From Chitinophagaceae bacterium (GTDB lineage Bacteria; Bacteroidota; Bacteroidia; Chitinophagales; Chitinophagaceae), in contig JAIETM010000012.1 in the NCBI GenBank assembly GCA_019745155.1, positions 62,001 to 126,000 of the forward strand: a DNA stretch of 64,000 nucleotides. Direction: 5' to 3'. Positions 51,940-60,425 of this stretch are shown piece after piece. The position numbers were made by a program, and so were the translations under genes. The stretch's first letter is position 1, and each line of letters starts with the position of its first letter. The notes below the pieces were generated by a model that had not been told where the DNA came from, made no database searches, and saw nothing but the letters and a program-made list of their open reading frames with translations.

Positions 51940-53481
51940 ATGCTGGTGAAAACCTTTGGCAGCGCCGTGTATGGCGTAGAAGCCATCACCATTACCATTG
52001 AGGTGAGCGTATCTAACGGACAGAATTATTTCATTGTTGGCTTGCCGGATAGTGCCGTAAAAGAAAGTATTCAACGTATAGAAAGTGCCATCAAGAGCAA
52101 TGACTTTCACATGCCGCGCACCAAGATTATTGTGAATCTCGCACCGGCTGATATTCGCAAATCAGGATCAGCGTTTGATTTACCCATAGCTGTTGCGGTG
52201 TTGGGTGCCAGTGAGCAAATTGAAGAACCCGAAAGACTGAAAGACTATGTGATTATGGGTGAACTGAGTCTGGATGGCACTGTACAACCCATTAAAGGTG
52301 CACTACCCATTGCCATACAAGCCAGAAAAGAAGGCTATAAGGGATTGATTGTGCCCAAAGAAAATGTGCGCGAAGCAGGCATGGTGAATCAATTAGATGT
52401 CTACGGCGTATCGCATCTGAAAGAAGTCATTGATTTCTTTCGCGATGAACAAAGTTTGCAACCAGAGATTGTGCATACACGGGATGAATTCTTTGCATCA
52501 CAATATGATTTTGATACCGACTTTACCGATGTAAAAGGACAAGAACATATCAAACGCGCATTAGAGATCGCCGCAGCAGGCGGACACAATGCCATCTTAA
52601 TCGGCCCACCCGGCGCAGGTAAAACCATGCTAGCGAAAAGACTGCCGACCATTCTACCACCACTCAGTTTACAAGAAGCACTTGAAACTACCAAGATTCA
52701 TAGTGTGGCAGGTAAACTACAAGGAGGTACGGCGCTCATCAGCAAAAGACCATTTCGTTCGCCACATCACACCATTTCAGATGTGGCACTGGTAGGTGGT
52801 GGTGGTATTCCCCAGCCGGGTGAAATTTCACTCGCACACAATGGCGTCTTATTCTTAGATGAGCTACCTGAATTCAAGAGAACGGTTTTAGAAGTAATGC
52901 GCCAACCCATGGAAGAAAGAAGGGTGACGATTTCACGAGCGAAAGTGGCCTTGAATTTTCCTGCCAATTTCATGCTCATCGCTTCTATGAACCCCTGCCC
53001 TTGCGGCTTTTACAATCATCCCGAGAAAGAATGCACTTGCGCGCCCGGTGTGGTACAGAAATACCTCAATAAAGTATCGGGCCCCTTGCTCGACAGAATA
53101 GACTTGCATGTAGAAGTAACACCTGTTCCTTTCAGTGAACTCAGCAATCAACAAAACGGCGAATCATCGGCACATATCCGCGAACGCGTGATACAAGCCA
53201 GGGAGATACAAGCAGAACGATACCAAGCATACCCGGGCATTTATGCCAATGCACAAATGAGCAGCAAACAGCTCCGTGAGATTTGTGTGATTGATGGCGT
53301 GGGCGAAGCCTTGCTGAAAAAAGCCATGGAAAGATTGAACCTGAGTGCGCGTGCATATGACAGAATTCTGAAAGTGAGTAGAACCATTGCAGACCTTGCA
53401 AACAGCGCTCAAATCAGACCCGAACACCTGGCAGAAGCCATTCAATACCGTAGCCTGGACAGAGAGGGTTGGGCAGGGTAA
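51940..53481 (+). CDS. YifB family Mg-chelatase-like AAA ATPase (ComM-like)
   Basis: Protein of 513 residues. The N-terminal ChlI-type domain covers about 20-150 (FIVGLPDSAVKESIQRI), then the AAA+ part with Walker A GPPGAGKT (222-229), Walker B LFLDELPEF and a zinc-like CPCGFYNHPEKECTC segment, and a C-terminal helical domain. ComM homologues promote branch migration during transformation. The presence of competence genes elsewhere is unknown. Confidence 0.92.
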   Translation: MLVKTFGSAVYGVEAITITIEVSVSNGQNYFIVGLPDSAVKESIQRIESAIKSNDFHMPRTKIIVNLAPADIRKSGSAFDLPIAVAVLGASEQIEEPERLKDYVIMGELSLDGTVQPIKGALPIAIQARKEGYKGLIVPKENVREAGMVNQLDVYGVSHLKEVIDFFRDEQSLQPEIVHTRDEFFASQYDFDTDFTDVKGQEHIKRALEIAAAGGHNAILIGPPGAGKTMLAKRLPTILPPLSLQEALETTKIHSVAGKLQGGTALISKRPFRSPHHTISDVALVGGGGIPQPGEISLAHNGVLFLDELPEFKRTVLEVMRQPMEERRVTISRAKVALNFPANFMLIASMNPCPCGFYNHPEKECTCAPGVVQKYLNKVSGPLLDRIDLHVEVTPVPFSELSNQQNGESSAHIRERVIQAREIQAERYQAYPGIYANAQMSSKQLREICVIDGVGEALLKKAMERLNLSARAYDRILKVSRTIADLANSAQIRPEHLAEAIQYRSLDREGWAG

Positions 53482-53522
53482 TGCTGCGCTGAAAATTCAT
53501 TTTAACAAAAGATTGCGCGGGC

Positions 53523-53553
53523 TTGGCGCAGTTTTGGTATTCATTTAACTTTA
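53523..53553 (+). promoter_or_regulatory. Candidate promoter of the response-regulator gene
   Basis: TTG (53523-53525), 20 bases and TAACTTTA (53546-53553), one mismatch in the -7 box. The ATG follows at 53577. Confidence 0.45.
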
Positions 53554-53576
53554 TTTGACTCAACAAACGCCACAAC

Positions 53577-54275
53577 ATGGAAGACAAAAAGAAATACCGC
53601 ATTCTTCTTTGCGAAGACGACCAGAATCTGGGCATGGTATTGAAGAACTATTTAGAGCTGAACGATTACGACGTAACACTGGAAAGAGACGGTCGTTTGG
53701 GCTTGGCTGCTTTTCAGCGCGAGAAGCCGGATATCTGTTTGTTAGATGTGATGATGCCTAATATGGATGGCTTTACATTGGCTGAAGAAATTCGTGATGT
53801 AGATCCAGATATTCCTTTGTTTTTCCTCAGTGCTAAGACCATGAAGGATGATATCATTCAAGGTTATAAACTTGGTGCCGATGATTATATCACCAAGCCT
53901 TTTGACAGCGAAGTATTGCTGCTAAAGATCAAAGCCATTCTGAAGCGTAATGAAGAGCAGAATGTGGTGAATGAAAATATTGAGTTTGATCTTGGCGGTT
54001 ACCATTTCAACCCCAAACTGCGCGAACTGAGCTTTGCTGGTAAGATGCAAACCTTATCGCCCAAAGAAAATGAACTGCTGAAAATGCTGGCAGAACATAA
54101 AAATGATTTGCTGCCACGTGAACGTGCACTGAAAAAGATTTGGGGTAGCGATACCTATTTCAACGGCCGCAGCATGGATGTATATATTGCTAAGCTGCGT
54201 AAATACCTGAAGGAAGACAGCAATATCGAAATCGTGAATATTCACGGTAACGGTTTCCGTCTGGTAGCACCATAA
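53577..54275 (+). CDS. OmpR-type response regulator (RprY-like)
   Basis: Protein of 232 residues. Receiver domain: acidic pocket Glu13-Asp14-Asp15, phospho-acceptor Asp57 in DICLLDVMMPNMDG, Lys107 in TKPFD. Winged-helix C-terminal domain with LSPKENELLKMLAEHK and GRSMDVYIAKLRKYL. It binds DNA when phosphorylated. No histidine kinase gene adjoins it, so its partner is elsewhere; Bacteroides RprY is often paired with RprX. Confidence 0.92.
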   Translation: MEDKKKYRILLCEDDQNLGMVLKNYLELNDYDVTLERDGRLGLAAFQREKPDICLLDVMMPNMDGFTLAEEIRDVDPDIPLFFLSAKTMKDDIIQGYKLGADDYITKPFDSEVLLLKIKAILKRNEEQNVVNENIEFDLGGYHFNPKLRELSFAGKMQTLSPKENELLKMLAEHKNDLLPRERALKKIWGSDTYFNGRSMDVYIAKLRKYLKEDSNIEIVNIHGNGFRLVAP

Positions 54276-54297
54276 TAGATTTGATTGAGATGACGAT

Positions 54298-54336
54298 AAA
54301 CCCTCGCAGTTCCAAGCATTCGGGATGCGGGGGTTT
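54298..54336 (+). terminator. Intrinsic terminator of the response-regulator gene
   Basis: AAACCCtCGCA (54298-54308) and TGCGgGGGTTT (54326-54336) pair with one G-T; a 17-base loop and TGTTTTAG follow. It lies between this gene and the convergent ruvB stop at 54341. Confidence 0.65.
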
Positions 54337-54340
54337 TGTT

Positions 54341-55372
54341 TTAGAATAAACCAGGCTGTAATCCGCCCCTGTTGGGCTGTTTGCCCAAATGCTCATAAGC
54401 TTTTGCAGTTACTTCTCGTCCCCTTGGTGTGCGCTGAATAAATCCTTCTTGAATTAAGAAAGGTTCATACACTTCTTCCAAAGTGCCCGGCTCTTCTCCT
54501 ACTGCTGTAGCAATCGTTGTAATACCTACCGGACCACCTTTGAATTTTTCGATTATGGTGGCGAGTATCCGGTTATCCATTTCATCCAATCCATGCTCAT
54601 CCACATTCAATGCTTTGAGTGCATGTTTGGTGATACCGATATCAATCTGTCCATCATTCAAGACCTGCGCAAAATCGCGCACGCGCCGCAATAAACCATT
54701 TGCAATACGCGGCGTACCTCTGCTGCGCCCTGCAATTTCTGCTGCAGCATCAATGGTAATCGGCGTTGTGAGAATACCTGCACTTCTTTCAATAATACGT
54801 TGCAAAGTGCCGGCATTGTAATATTCCAATCTTGACTTGATACCAAAACGTGACAACAAAGGTGCCGTAAGCAAACCACTACGGGTGGTGGCACCAATCA
54901 AAGTGAAAGGGTTCAAGTTAATCTGAATGCTTCGCGCACTAGGGCCGCTATCGATCATGATATCAATGCGGAAATCTTCCATCGCTGCATAGAGATATTC
55001 TTCTACGACGGTACTGAGGCGATGGATCTCATCAATAAACAACACATCATTGGGCTCCAGATTGGTGAGCAAGCCAGCAAGATCTCCCGGCTTTTCAATC
55101 ACAGGGCCGGAGGTTTCTTTAATATTCACGCCTAACTCATTCGCAACAATTCTGGAAAGTGTGGTTTTACCCAATCCCGGAGGGCCATGAAACAAAATAT
55201 GGTCCAGTGCATCGCCACGCATTTTGGCTGCACGGATAAATATGGTGAGGTTCTCGATGATCTGTGCTTGTCCCGAAAACTCATCCATCCCTTTCGGGCG
55301 AATACTGTTCTCGAATTCTTTGTCACCGCTGTTCAGCAATTCCTTATCACTGTTCAGATTGGGGTTGGCCAT
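54341..55372 (-). CDS. ruvB: Holliday junction branch-migration DNA helicase RuvB
   Basis: Protein of 343 residues. Walker [10 protein letters not shown], Walker [10 protein letters not shown], sensor motif [18 protein letters not shown] and arginine-finger region [12 protein letters not shown]-terminal winged helix with [15 protein letters not shown]. RuvB drives branch migration with RuvA. TAAATTTA ends four bases before the ATG. ruvA and ruvC are not in the window. Confidence 0.97.
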   Translation of the reverse strand: MANPNLNSDKELLNSGDKEFENSIRPKGMDEFSGQAQIIENLTIFIRAAKMRGDALDHILFHGPPGLGKTTLSRIVANELGVNIKETSGPVIEKPGDLAGLLTNLEPNDVLFIDEIHRLSTVVEEYLYAAMEDFRIDIMIDSGPSARSIQINLNPFTLIGATTRSGLLTAPLLSRFGIKSRLEYYNAGTLQRIIERSAGILTTPITIDAAAEIAGRSRGTPRIANGLLRRVRDFAQVLNDGQIDIGITKHALKALNVDEHGLDEMDNRILATIIEKFKGGPVGITTIATAVGEEPGTLEEVYEPFLIQEGFIQRTPRGREVTAKAYEHLGKQPNRGGLQPGLF

Positions 55373-55442
55373 GGCGTAAATTTAGTTCACCCAATGCAGG
55401 CAGTTGAAAATATTTTTAAGCGCCTACATCCTGTAAACAAAA

Positions 55443-55473
55443 TCCCCCCACAAAAATGTGAGGGGAAAATGTA
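55443..55473 (-). terminator. Intrinsic terminator of the small membrane protein gene
   Basis: TCCCCcCACA and TGTGaGGGGA form a stem with one mismatch around AAAA (55443-55466). On the minus strand ATTTTGTTTAC follows. It begins 7 bases after the gene's stop and resembles the terminator at 1427-1450. Confidence 0.7.
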
Positions 55474-55665
55474 TTAATGTTTTGCATCGTGCCCGCCGCC
55501 AGCTTCATGCTGCTCAGTAGTGGCATGTGCTTCTCCACCGGGATGGAAAGGACCATGACAGGTAGACATCAGAAACAGCAATGAACCAACTAAAACGAAA
55601 GCCAGTAAAGCTGTACCAGTATAATTTTTGGTGACACCGTTTTCGTGCGAATGATCGTGTGACAT
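55474..55665 (-). CDS. Small His-rich single-pass membrane protein
   Basis: Protein of 63 residues. A His-rich N-terminus (MSHDHSHENG) precedes one transmembrane segment (about 18-36, ALLAFVLVGSLLFLMS), then a His/Gly/Glu-rich tail ending GGGHDAKH. His clusters suggest metal handling or interaction with a respiratory complex, but no family was recognised. TACTTTAG-like sequence about 24 bases upstream may be a promoter. A terminator follows, so it is transcribed alone. Confidence 0.65.
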   Translation of the reverse strand: MSHDHSHENGVTKNYTGTALLAFVLVGSLLFLMSTCHGPFHPGGEAHATTEQHEAGGGHDAKH

Positions 55666-55697
55666 GGGTTTGGTTTTTGTGCCGCTAAAGTAAGTAA

Positions 55698-56405
55698 TCA
55701 GCTACGAATTGCCAATGGCATCCAATGAAAGAACAAATCCGGATCAGGGCAATTCTGTAAGTATTTTTCTCGCTCTGAAAATTTACAAACACCGGGATAA
55801 TCGCCTTTCTTGCCCTCCATGTCTAAGATCAACTGAAAATGCAGGTGTGGCGGCCAGTGCCCATTTTCATGCGGCTCACCAAAGTGAGCCAATAATTGAC
55901 CAGCAGCAATTGGTGCACCCTCTTGCAAGAAGGCGATATCTTTCAAAGCAAGGTGTCCGTACAAACTATAAAATGTACCGCTATCTATTTGATGTGCTAG
56001 AATGATGGTGGCACCATAATCACCAAACGCATCATTGAAAGCGAAACTGTGCACCACTCCACCCAAGGGTGCATAAACAGGTGTATCCGCCGAACCCCAG
56101 ATATCCAGTCCTAAATGCAATCTTCTGGGCTCTTCACCATCAAACAAATCACTACGCCCATACATAGTCCGTAATTCATTATATCCACCGATACCATAAT
56201 GTGCTCCATTTCTTGCTAGAAAATGCTGCATATAGTCTGAAAAAGCAGCTGTATCTGCCATCAGGGGTTCAGACAAATCTGTGTTGGAAACCGTAAGGTT
56301 TACCGCAGCAAAAACGGTACTCGTTGGATCGAAAGGCACTACGGCCTGGAAATTGCTTGCCCCTGATTGTATCCACTCTTCAAATTCTGCTGCTTGCATG
56401 CGCAT
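55698..56405 (-). CDS. M23 family metallopeptidase-like protein
   Basis: Protein of 235 residues. The LytM fold is seen: RLHLGLDIWGSADTPVYAPLGGVV with HxxxD zinc ligands, YSLYGHLA and WPPHLHFQ with the HxH pair. No signal peptide is visible, which is unusual for a peptidoglycan endopeptidase. Its substrate may not be murein. Starts at 56405 and 56399 are both possible. It is divergent from the S41 peptidase gene. Confidence 0.8.
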   Translation of the reverse strand: MRMQAAEFEEWIQSGASNFQAVVPFDPTSTVFAAVNLTVSNTDLSEPLMADTAAFSDYMQHFLARNGAHYGIGGYNELRTMYGRSDLFDGEEPRRLHLGLDIWGSADTPVYAPLGGVVHSFAFNDAFGDYGATIILAHQIDSGTFYSLYGHLALKDIAFLQEGAPIAAGQLLAHFGEPHENGHWPPHLHFQLILDMEGKKGDYPGVCKFSEREKYLQNCPDPDLFFHWMPLAIRS

Positions 56406-56420
56406 ACATGATTAACTTTA
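56394..56420 (+). promoter_or_regulatory. Candidate promoter of the S41 peptidase gene
   Basis: TTG (56394-56396), 16 bases and TAACTTTA (56413-56420), one mismatch in the -7 box; 24 bases before the ATG. The -33 element lies within the start region of the divergent M23 gene. Confidence 0.4.
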
Positions 56421-56444
56421 AAGACACTGTTTAAACCGCAACTT

Positions 56445-59400
56445 ATGAAGAAAATTGGCTTAAGCCTGCTGGGCAGTCTGATTGCACTGATCAGCATAGC
56501 ACAATCCGAAGCGCTATGGATGCGCTATCCCGCCATCTCTCCAGATGGAAAAGAAATTGTTTTCAGTTATAAGGGTGATCTGTATAAAGTAAGCAGTAAT
56601 GGCGGACAAGCAACGCCATTAACCATGCATGAAGCACATGACTATATGCCGGTATGGAGCCATGATGGCAAACAAATTGCTTTTGCAAGTGACCGCTTTG
56701 GCAATTTCGATGTGTTTGTGATGGATGCCAATGGTGGTGAACCCCAAAGACTCACTTATCATTCCGCACCGGATTATCCTTTTGATTTTACCAAAGACAA
56801 CCAACAAGTATTATTCGGCTCTGCCCGACATACAGTTAACACAAATGTGCGCTTCCCAAGAGGCGGCTTGTTTCTGCAAGCCTATTTAGTACCAGCAAAA
56901 GGTGGACGAAGTGTACTCATCTCTGCAACCGGCATGGAACACGCTCAATACAATAGTAAGGGCGATGTTTTGGTCTATCAGGATAGAAAAGGAACAGAAG
57001 ATGCCTGGCGTAAACACCATACATCTTCACTCACCAGAGATATCTGGTTGTATGATACCAAGTCTGGCAGCTATACCAAGATCAGCGATTATGAAGGAGA
57101 AGATCGTGAGCCTGTTTTCAGTGCAGATGATCAATCAGTTTATTACCTGAGTGAAAAACCAGGTGCGCAAAATTTATTCAAGCGCGAGATCAATAGTCAG
57201 AAAGAAACACAACTCACAAAATTCAAAGACCATCCTGTAAGGCATCTTACACGCGCTGCAGATAACACACTTTGTTTCAGCTGGAATGGAGAAATTTATT
57301 TGGTGAAGAATGATGGCAATCCCAGAAAAATTGCTGTTACCGTAACAACTGATATGAAAGCCAATAATGAAAGAGTTGTTCCGGTAAGTGGTGGAAATGG
57401 CAATGATGTAGCAATTTCGCCTAACGGAAAAGAACTGGCTTTCATCTTCAGAGGAGAAGTATTCGTGACCTCTGTAGAAGGCGGTATTACCAAGCGCATT
57501 ACCAATACGCCTGAGCAAGAAAGAGACCTGAGCTTTAGCAAGGATGGCAGAACCTTGTTCTATTCTACTGAAAGAAATGATAGCTGGGATATTTATCAAA
57601 CCAGTATCAGCAGAAAAGAAGAACCTTATTTCTATGCTGCCACTATTCTAAAAGAAGAAGCCGTTATTGCTACACCCAAAGAAGAATTTCAACCTGCAGT
57701 TTCGCCGGATGGCAAATCCATTGCCTATCTGGAAGAGCGCAATAGTTTACGTGTGTTCAATTTAGAGAAGAAAACGAGCACCACCATAATTCCATTAGGC
57801 ATTAACTTTTCTTATCGAGATGGTGATCAGGAATATGATTGGAGTCCCGACAGCAAATGGCTGGCAGTAAGAAGCAACCAAGGCCGCTACGGTTCCAGTG
57901 ATGTGGTCTTACACAAAGCAGATGGTACTACACCAAAGGGTTATGATATCACCCAGAGTGGTTTTCAGGATGGCGGCATTGAATGGGCATTTGAGGGTAA
58001 AGCCGTGCTTTGGGTAACAGATAAACTGGGTAGAAAATCTTTGGCTTTACAGGGCTCAAGAGAGACCGATGTATTCATTGCTTTCTTTGATCAGGAAGCC
58101 TATGATAAATTCAGACTGAGTAAAGAAGATTATGCCTTGCTCAAAGAGAGAGAAGATAAAATCAAAAAAGACAGTGCCTGGAAGAAAAAAGACTCACTGG
58201 CTAAACTCAACTGGGTACCAGATCTAAACAGAACAGATCAGCGGAAAATCAGGCTAACACCAGCTTCCATGACGCTCGGTAGTTATGTACTGGCACCTGC
58301 TGGAGATAAACTTTGGTACACTGCTTTTAATGAACGAACAACAGAACTCTGGCAACTGGATTTACGCACCAGAGAAACAAAAGTGATCACCAAACTGAGC
58401 GGCAGCGATATCCGCCTCTCACCAGATGGCAAATGGCTGTTGCTGCAAGCAGGTGGTGGCTTTGCCAAATTAGAACCGGAAAGTGGCAAAATAACACCTA
58501 TTGGTGTGCGTAGTGAAATGACACTGAATCCTTCGGGTGAACGCAATTATATCTTCCATCATGCATGGCGTCAAGTGAAGAAGAAATTCTATGACCCCAA
58601 ACTGCATGGTGTGAATTGGGAATTGTATAAAACAGCTTATGCGAAGTTCTTACCGCATATCAACAACAATTATGATTTTCAGGAATTGCTGAGTGAGATG
58701 TTGGGCGAACTCAATGCCTCACATACTGGTGGTCGTTACTCGCCGCAAAATCCCAATGGTGACCAGACTGCATCACTTGGCTTATTCTATGATGAATTTA
58801 GCGGTGGTAATGGATTAGTCATCACAGAAGTAATTGAAGGCGGACCCGTTGACATTGCGGTCAGCAGAATCAGGGCCGGACATATTATTGAACAGATTGA
58901 TGGCACTGCCATTACCGCTGATGCAGATTGGGCAAAACTGCTGAACAGAAAAGCAGGCAATAATGTATTGCTTACTGTTTTTGATCCGGTGAATAAAGAG
59001 CGCTATGAGGAAAGCATCAAACCAATTGCGAACGAACAAGGACTGCTATATGATCGATGGGTAAACACCATGCGCAAAATGGTAGAGAAACTCAGTAACG
59101 GAAAAGTGGGCTATGTGCATGTTCAGGGGATGAATGATGGTAGCTATAGAACAGTGTATGAAGAAGTGCTGGGACGCAATGCAGGTAAACAAGCTTTGAT
59201 TGTAGATACCCGTTTTAATGGTGGTGGATGGCTGCATGAGGATTTGTCTAATTTCCTCGCAGGCAAAAACTATATCACGTTCAAACCCTATGGCTTTAAT
59301 GCAGAAGGCGGAGAACCACAGGGCAAATGGTATAAACCCAGCTGTGTACTTATGAGTGAAGCCAATTACAGCGATGCACATACATTCCCTTATGCTTATC

Positions 59401-59663
59401 GTGCAAAAGGCATTGGTAAACTAATTGGCATGCCTGTTCCAGGCACTAGCACTTCTGTGTGGTGGGAAACACAAATTGATCCAACAATGGTATTTGGTAT
59501 TCCCATGATTGGTAATTATGGCGTAAAAGAGCAAAGACTACTCGAGAATTTCCAGCTTGAACCAGATATTCGTGTAACACTACCGTATGATGCTTTCATT
59601 AAAGGCAAGGACACACAAATAGAAGCCGCAGTAGCAGAAATGTTGAAGAGTATTAAACAATAG
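56445..59663 (+). CDS. Tricorn-like S41 family peptidase
   Basis: Protein of 1072 residues with signal peptide (KIGLSLLGSLIALISIAQ). Residues about 20-380 form WD40/PD40-type propeller repeats (AISPDGKEIVFSYKGDLYKV, PVWSHDGKQIAFASDRFG); a second propeller lies at about 395-680. A PDZ domain follows (GLVITEVIEGGPVDIAVSR) and the S41 catalytic domain with SHTGG (catalytic His), GKVGYVHVQGM and ANYSDAHTFPYAY (nucleophile Ser). It degrades oligopeptides, here outside the cytosol. A hairpin terminator follows. Confidence 0.9.
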   Translation: MKKIGLSLLGSLIALISIAQSEALWMRYPAISPDGKEIVFSYKGDLYKVSSNGGQATPLTMHEAHDYMPVWSHDGKQIAFASDRFGNFDVFVMDANGGEPQRLTYHSAPDYPFDFTKDNQQVLFGSARHTVNTNVRFPRGGLFLQAYLVPAKGGRSVLISATGMEHAQYNSKGDVLVYQDRKGTEDAWRKHHTSSLTRDIWLYDTKSGSYTKISDYEGEDREPVFSADDQSVYYLSEKPGAQNLFKREINSQKETQLTKFKDHPVRHLTRAADNTLCFSWNGEIYLVKNDGNPRKIAVTVTTDMKANNERVVPVSGGNGNDVAISPNGKELAFIFRGEVFVTSVEGGITKRITNTPEQERDLSFSKDGRTLFYSTERNDSWDIYQTSISRKEEPYFYAATILKEEAVIATPKEEFQPAVSPDGKSIAYLEERNSLRVFNLEKKTSTTIIPLGINFSYRDGDQEYDWSPDSKWLAVRSNQGRYGSSDVVLHKADGTTPKGYDITQSGFQDGGIEWAFEGKAVLWVTDKLGRKSLALQGSRETDVFIAFFDQEAYDKFRLSKEDYALLKEREDKIKKDSAWKKKDSLAKLNWVPDLNRTDQRKIRLTPASMTLGSYVLAPAGDKLWYTAFNERTTELWQLDLRTRETKVITKLSGSDIRLSPDGKWLLLQAGGGFAKLEPESGKITPIGVRSEMTLNPSGERNYIFHHAWRQVKKKFYDPKLHGVNWELYKTAYAKFLPHINNNYDFQELLSEMLGELNASHTGGRYSPQNPNGDQTASLGLFYDEFSGGNGLVITEVIEGGPVDIAVSRIRAGHIIEQIDGTAITADADWAKLLNRKAGNNVLLTVFDPVNKERYEESIKPIANEQGLLYDRWVNTMRKMVEKLSNGKVGYVHVQGMNDGSYRTVYEEVLGRNAGKQALIVDTRFNGGGWLHEDLSNFLAGKNYITFKPYGFNAEGGEPQGKWYKPSCVLMSEANYSDAHTFPYAYRAKGIGKLIGMPVPGTSTSVWWETQIDPTMVFGIPMIGNYGVKEQRLLENFQLEPDIRVTLPYDAFIKGKDTQIEAAVAEMLKSIKQ

Positions 59664-59688
59664 AAAAAGCTCTTGATTCTCAGCTAAT

Positions 59689-59716
59689 AAAGCCCGTCAG
59701 CATATTGACGGGCTTT
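59689..59716 (+). terminator. Intrinsic terminator of the S41 peptidase gene
   Basis: AAAGCCCGTCA (59689-59699) and TGACGGGCTTT (59706-59716) are perfect 11-base arms around GCATAT. A short T-rich end (TTTATC) follows. Confidence 0.75.
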
Positions 59717-59772
59717 ATCATGCCCACATATTAGTAAAAGCAGCTATTTTAGCAGTATCTAAAACTAACTGC

Positions 59773-60375
59773 ATGAAAAAAATGCTCATCCTGATGAGTG
59801 CTACGCTTATTGGCTTTGGCGCTCAGGCACAAAAGAAAAAAGGTGAAATCGGTCTGCTTGCCGGGCTTGTAACCAATAATGTAAACACATCTGGTACGCT
59901 GGCACCCAATTTTGATAAAAGCAATGCTATAGGTGGTGCTTTTTATTTCAACTCTCGCCTGATAGGAAATTTCATCTCCTTAAGAACAGAGTTAGGTTAT
60001 TATCCCAAGGGTGGTACACGCTATAATTCAATGAACCAGCCTGTTGAACAGGATCTGCAATACATCGCTGCACCAGCATTGATGTTGCAGGTTAAACTGG
60101 CTATGCTGAAAGCGTATGCTGGTCCTCAGCTAAGCTGGATGATTTCTGCAAAAGAAAAAACAGGCAATACTGTTACAGATGTTCAAAACTCATTTAAGAA
60201 ATCTGAGTGGAGTGGTGTAATGGGCGCTGAACTGAATTTACCACTACGCTTGTTAGCAGGTATTCGTTACAGCTTTGGTATTACAGATATCAGAGATGCG
60301 AATACTATTGCCAATAACTACGATGCCAAGAACGGCACTTTCATGTTATATGCAGGTATTCGTTTGAGAAAATAA
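59773..60375 (+). CDS. Small outer-membrane beta-barrel protein
   Basis: Protein of 200 residues with signal peptide (KKMLILMSATLIGFGAQAQ). It has eight-strand-type barrel features: KKGEIGLLAGLVTNNV, LIGNFISLRTELGYYPKG, APALMLQVKLAMLKAYAGPQ and a C-terminal FMLYAGIRLRK. It resembles the generic porin/PorT-like barrel families of Bacteroidota; no specific role can be assigned. A TATTTTAG near 59745 may be its -7 box. Confidence 0.75.
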   Translation: MKKMLILMSATLIGFGAQAQKKKGEIGLLAGLVTNNVNTSGTLAPNFDKSNAIGGAFYFNSRLIGNFISLRTELGYYPKGGTRYNSMNQPVEQDLQYIAAPALMLQVKLAMLKAYAGPQLSWMISAKEKTGNTVTDVQNSFKKSEWSGVMGAELNLPLRLLAGIRYSFGITDIRDANTIANNYDAKNGTFMLYAGIRLRK

Positions 60376-60392
60376 TAAACTCAATGCATCAT

Positions 60393-60420
60393 AAAAAACC
60401 CCGCATGATGCGGGGTTTTT
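60393..60420. terminator. Bidirectional intrinsic terminator
   Basis: CCCCGCAT (60399-60406) and ATGCGGGG (60408-60415) with six A's before and five T's after. It serves the barrel gene (+) and the DPP-IV gene (-) that ends at 60426. Confidence 0.85.
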
Positions 60421-60425
60421 CTTTT

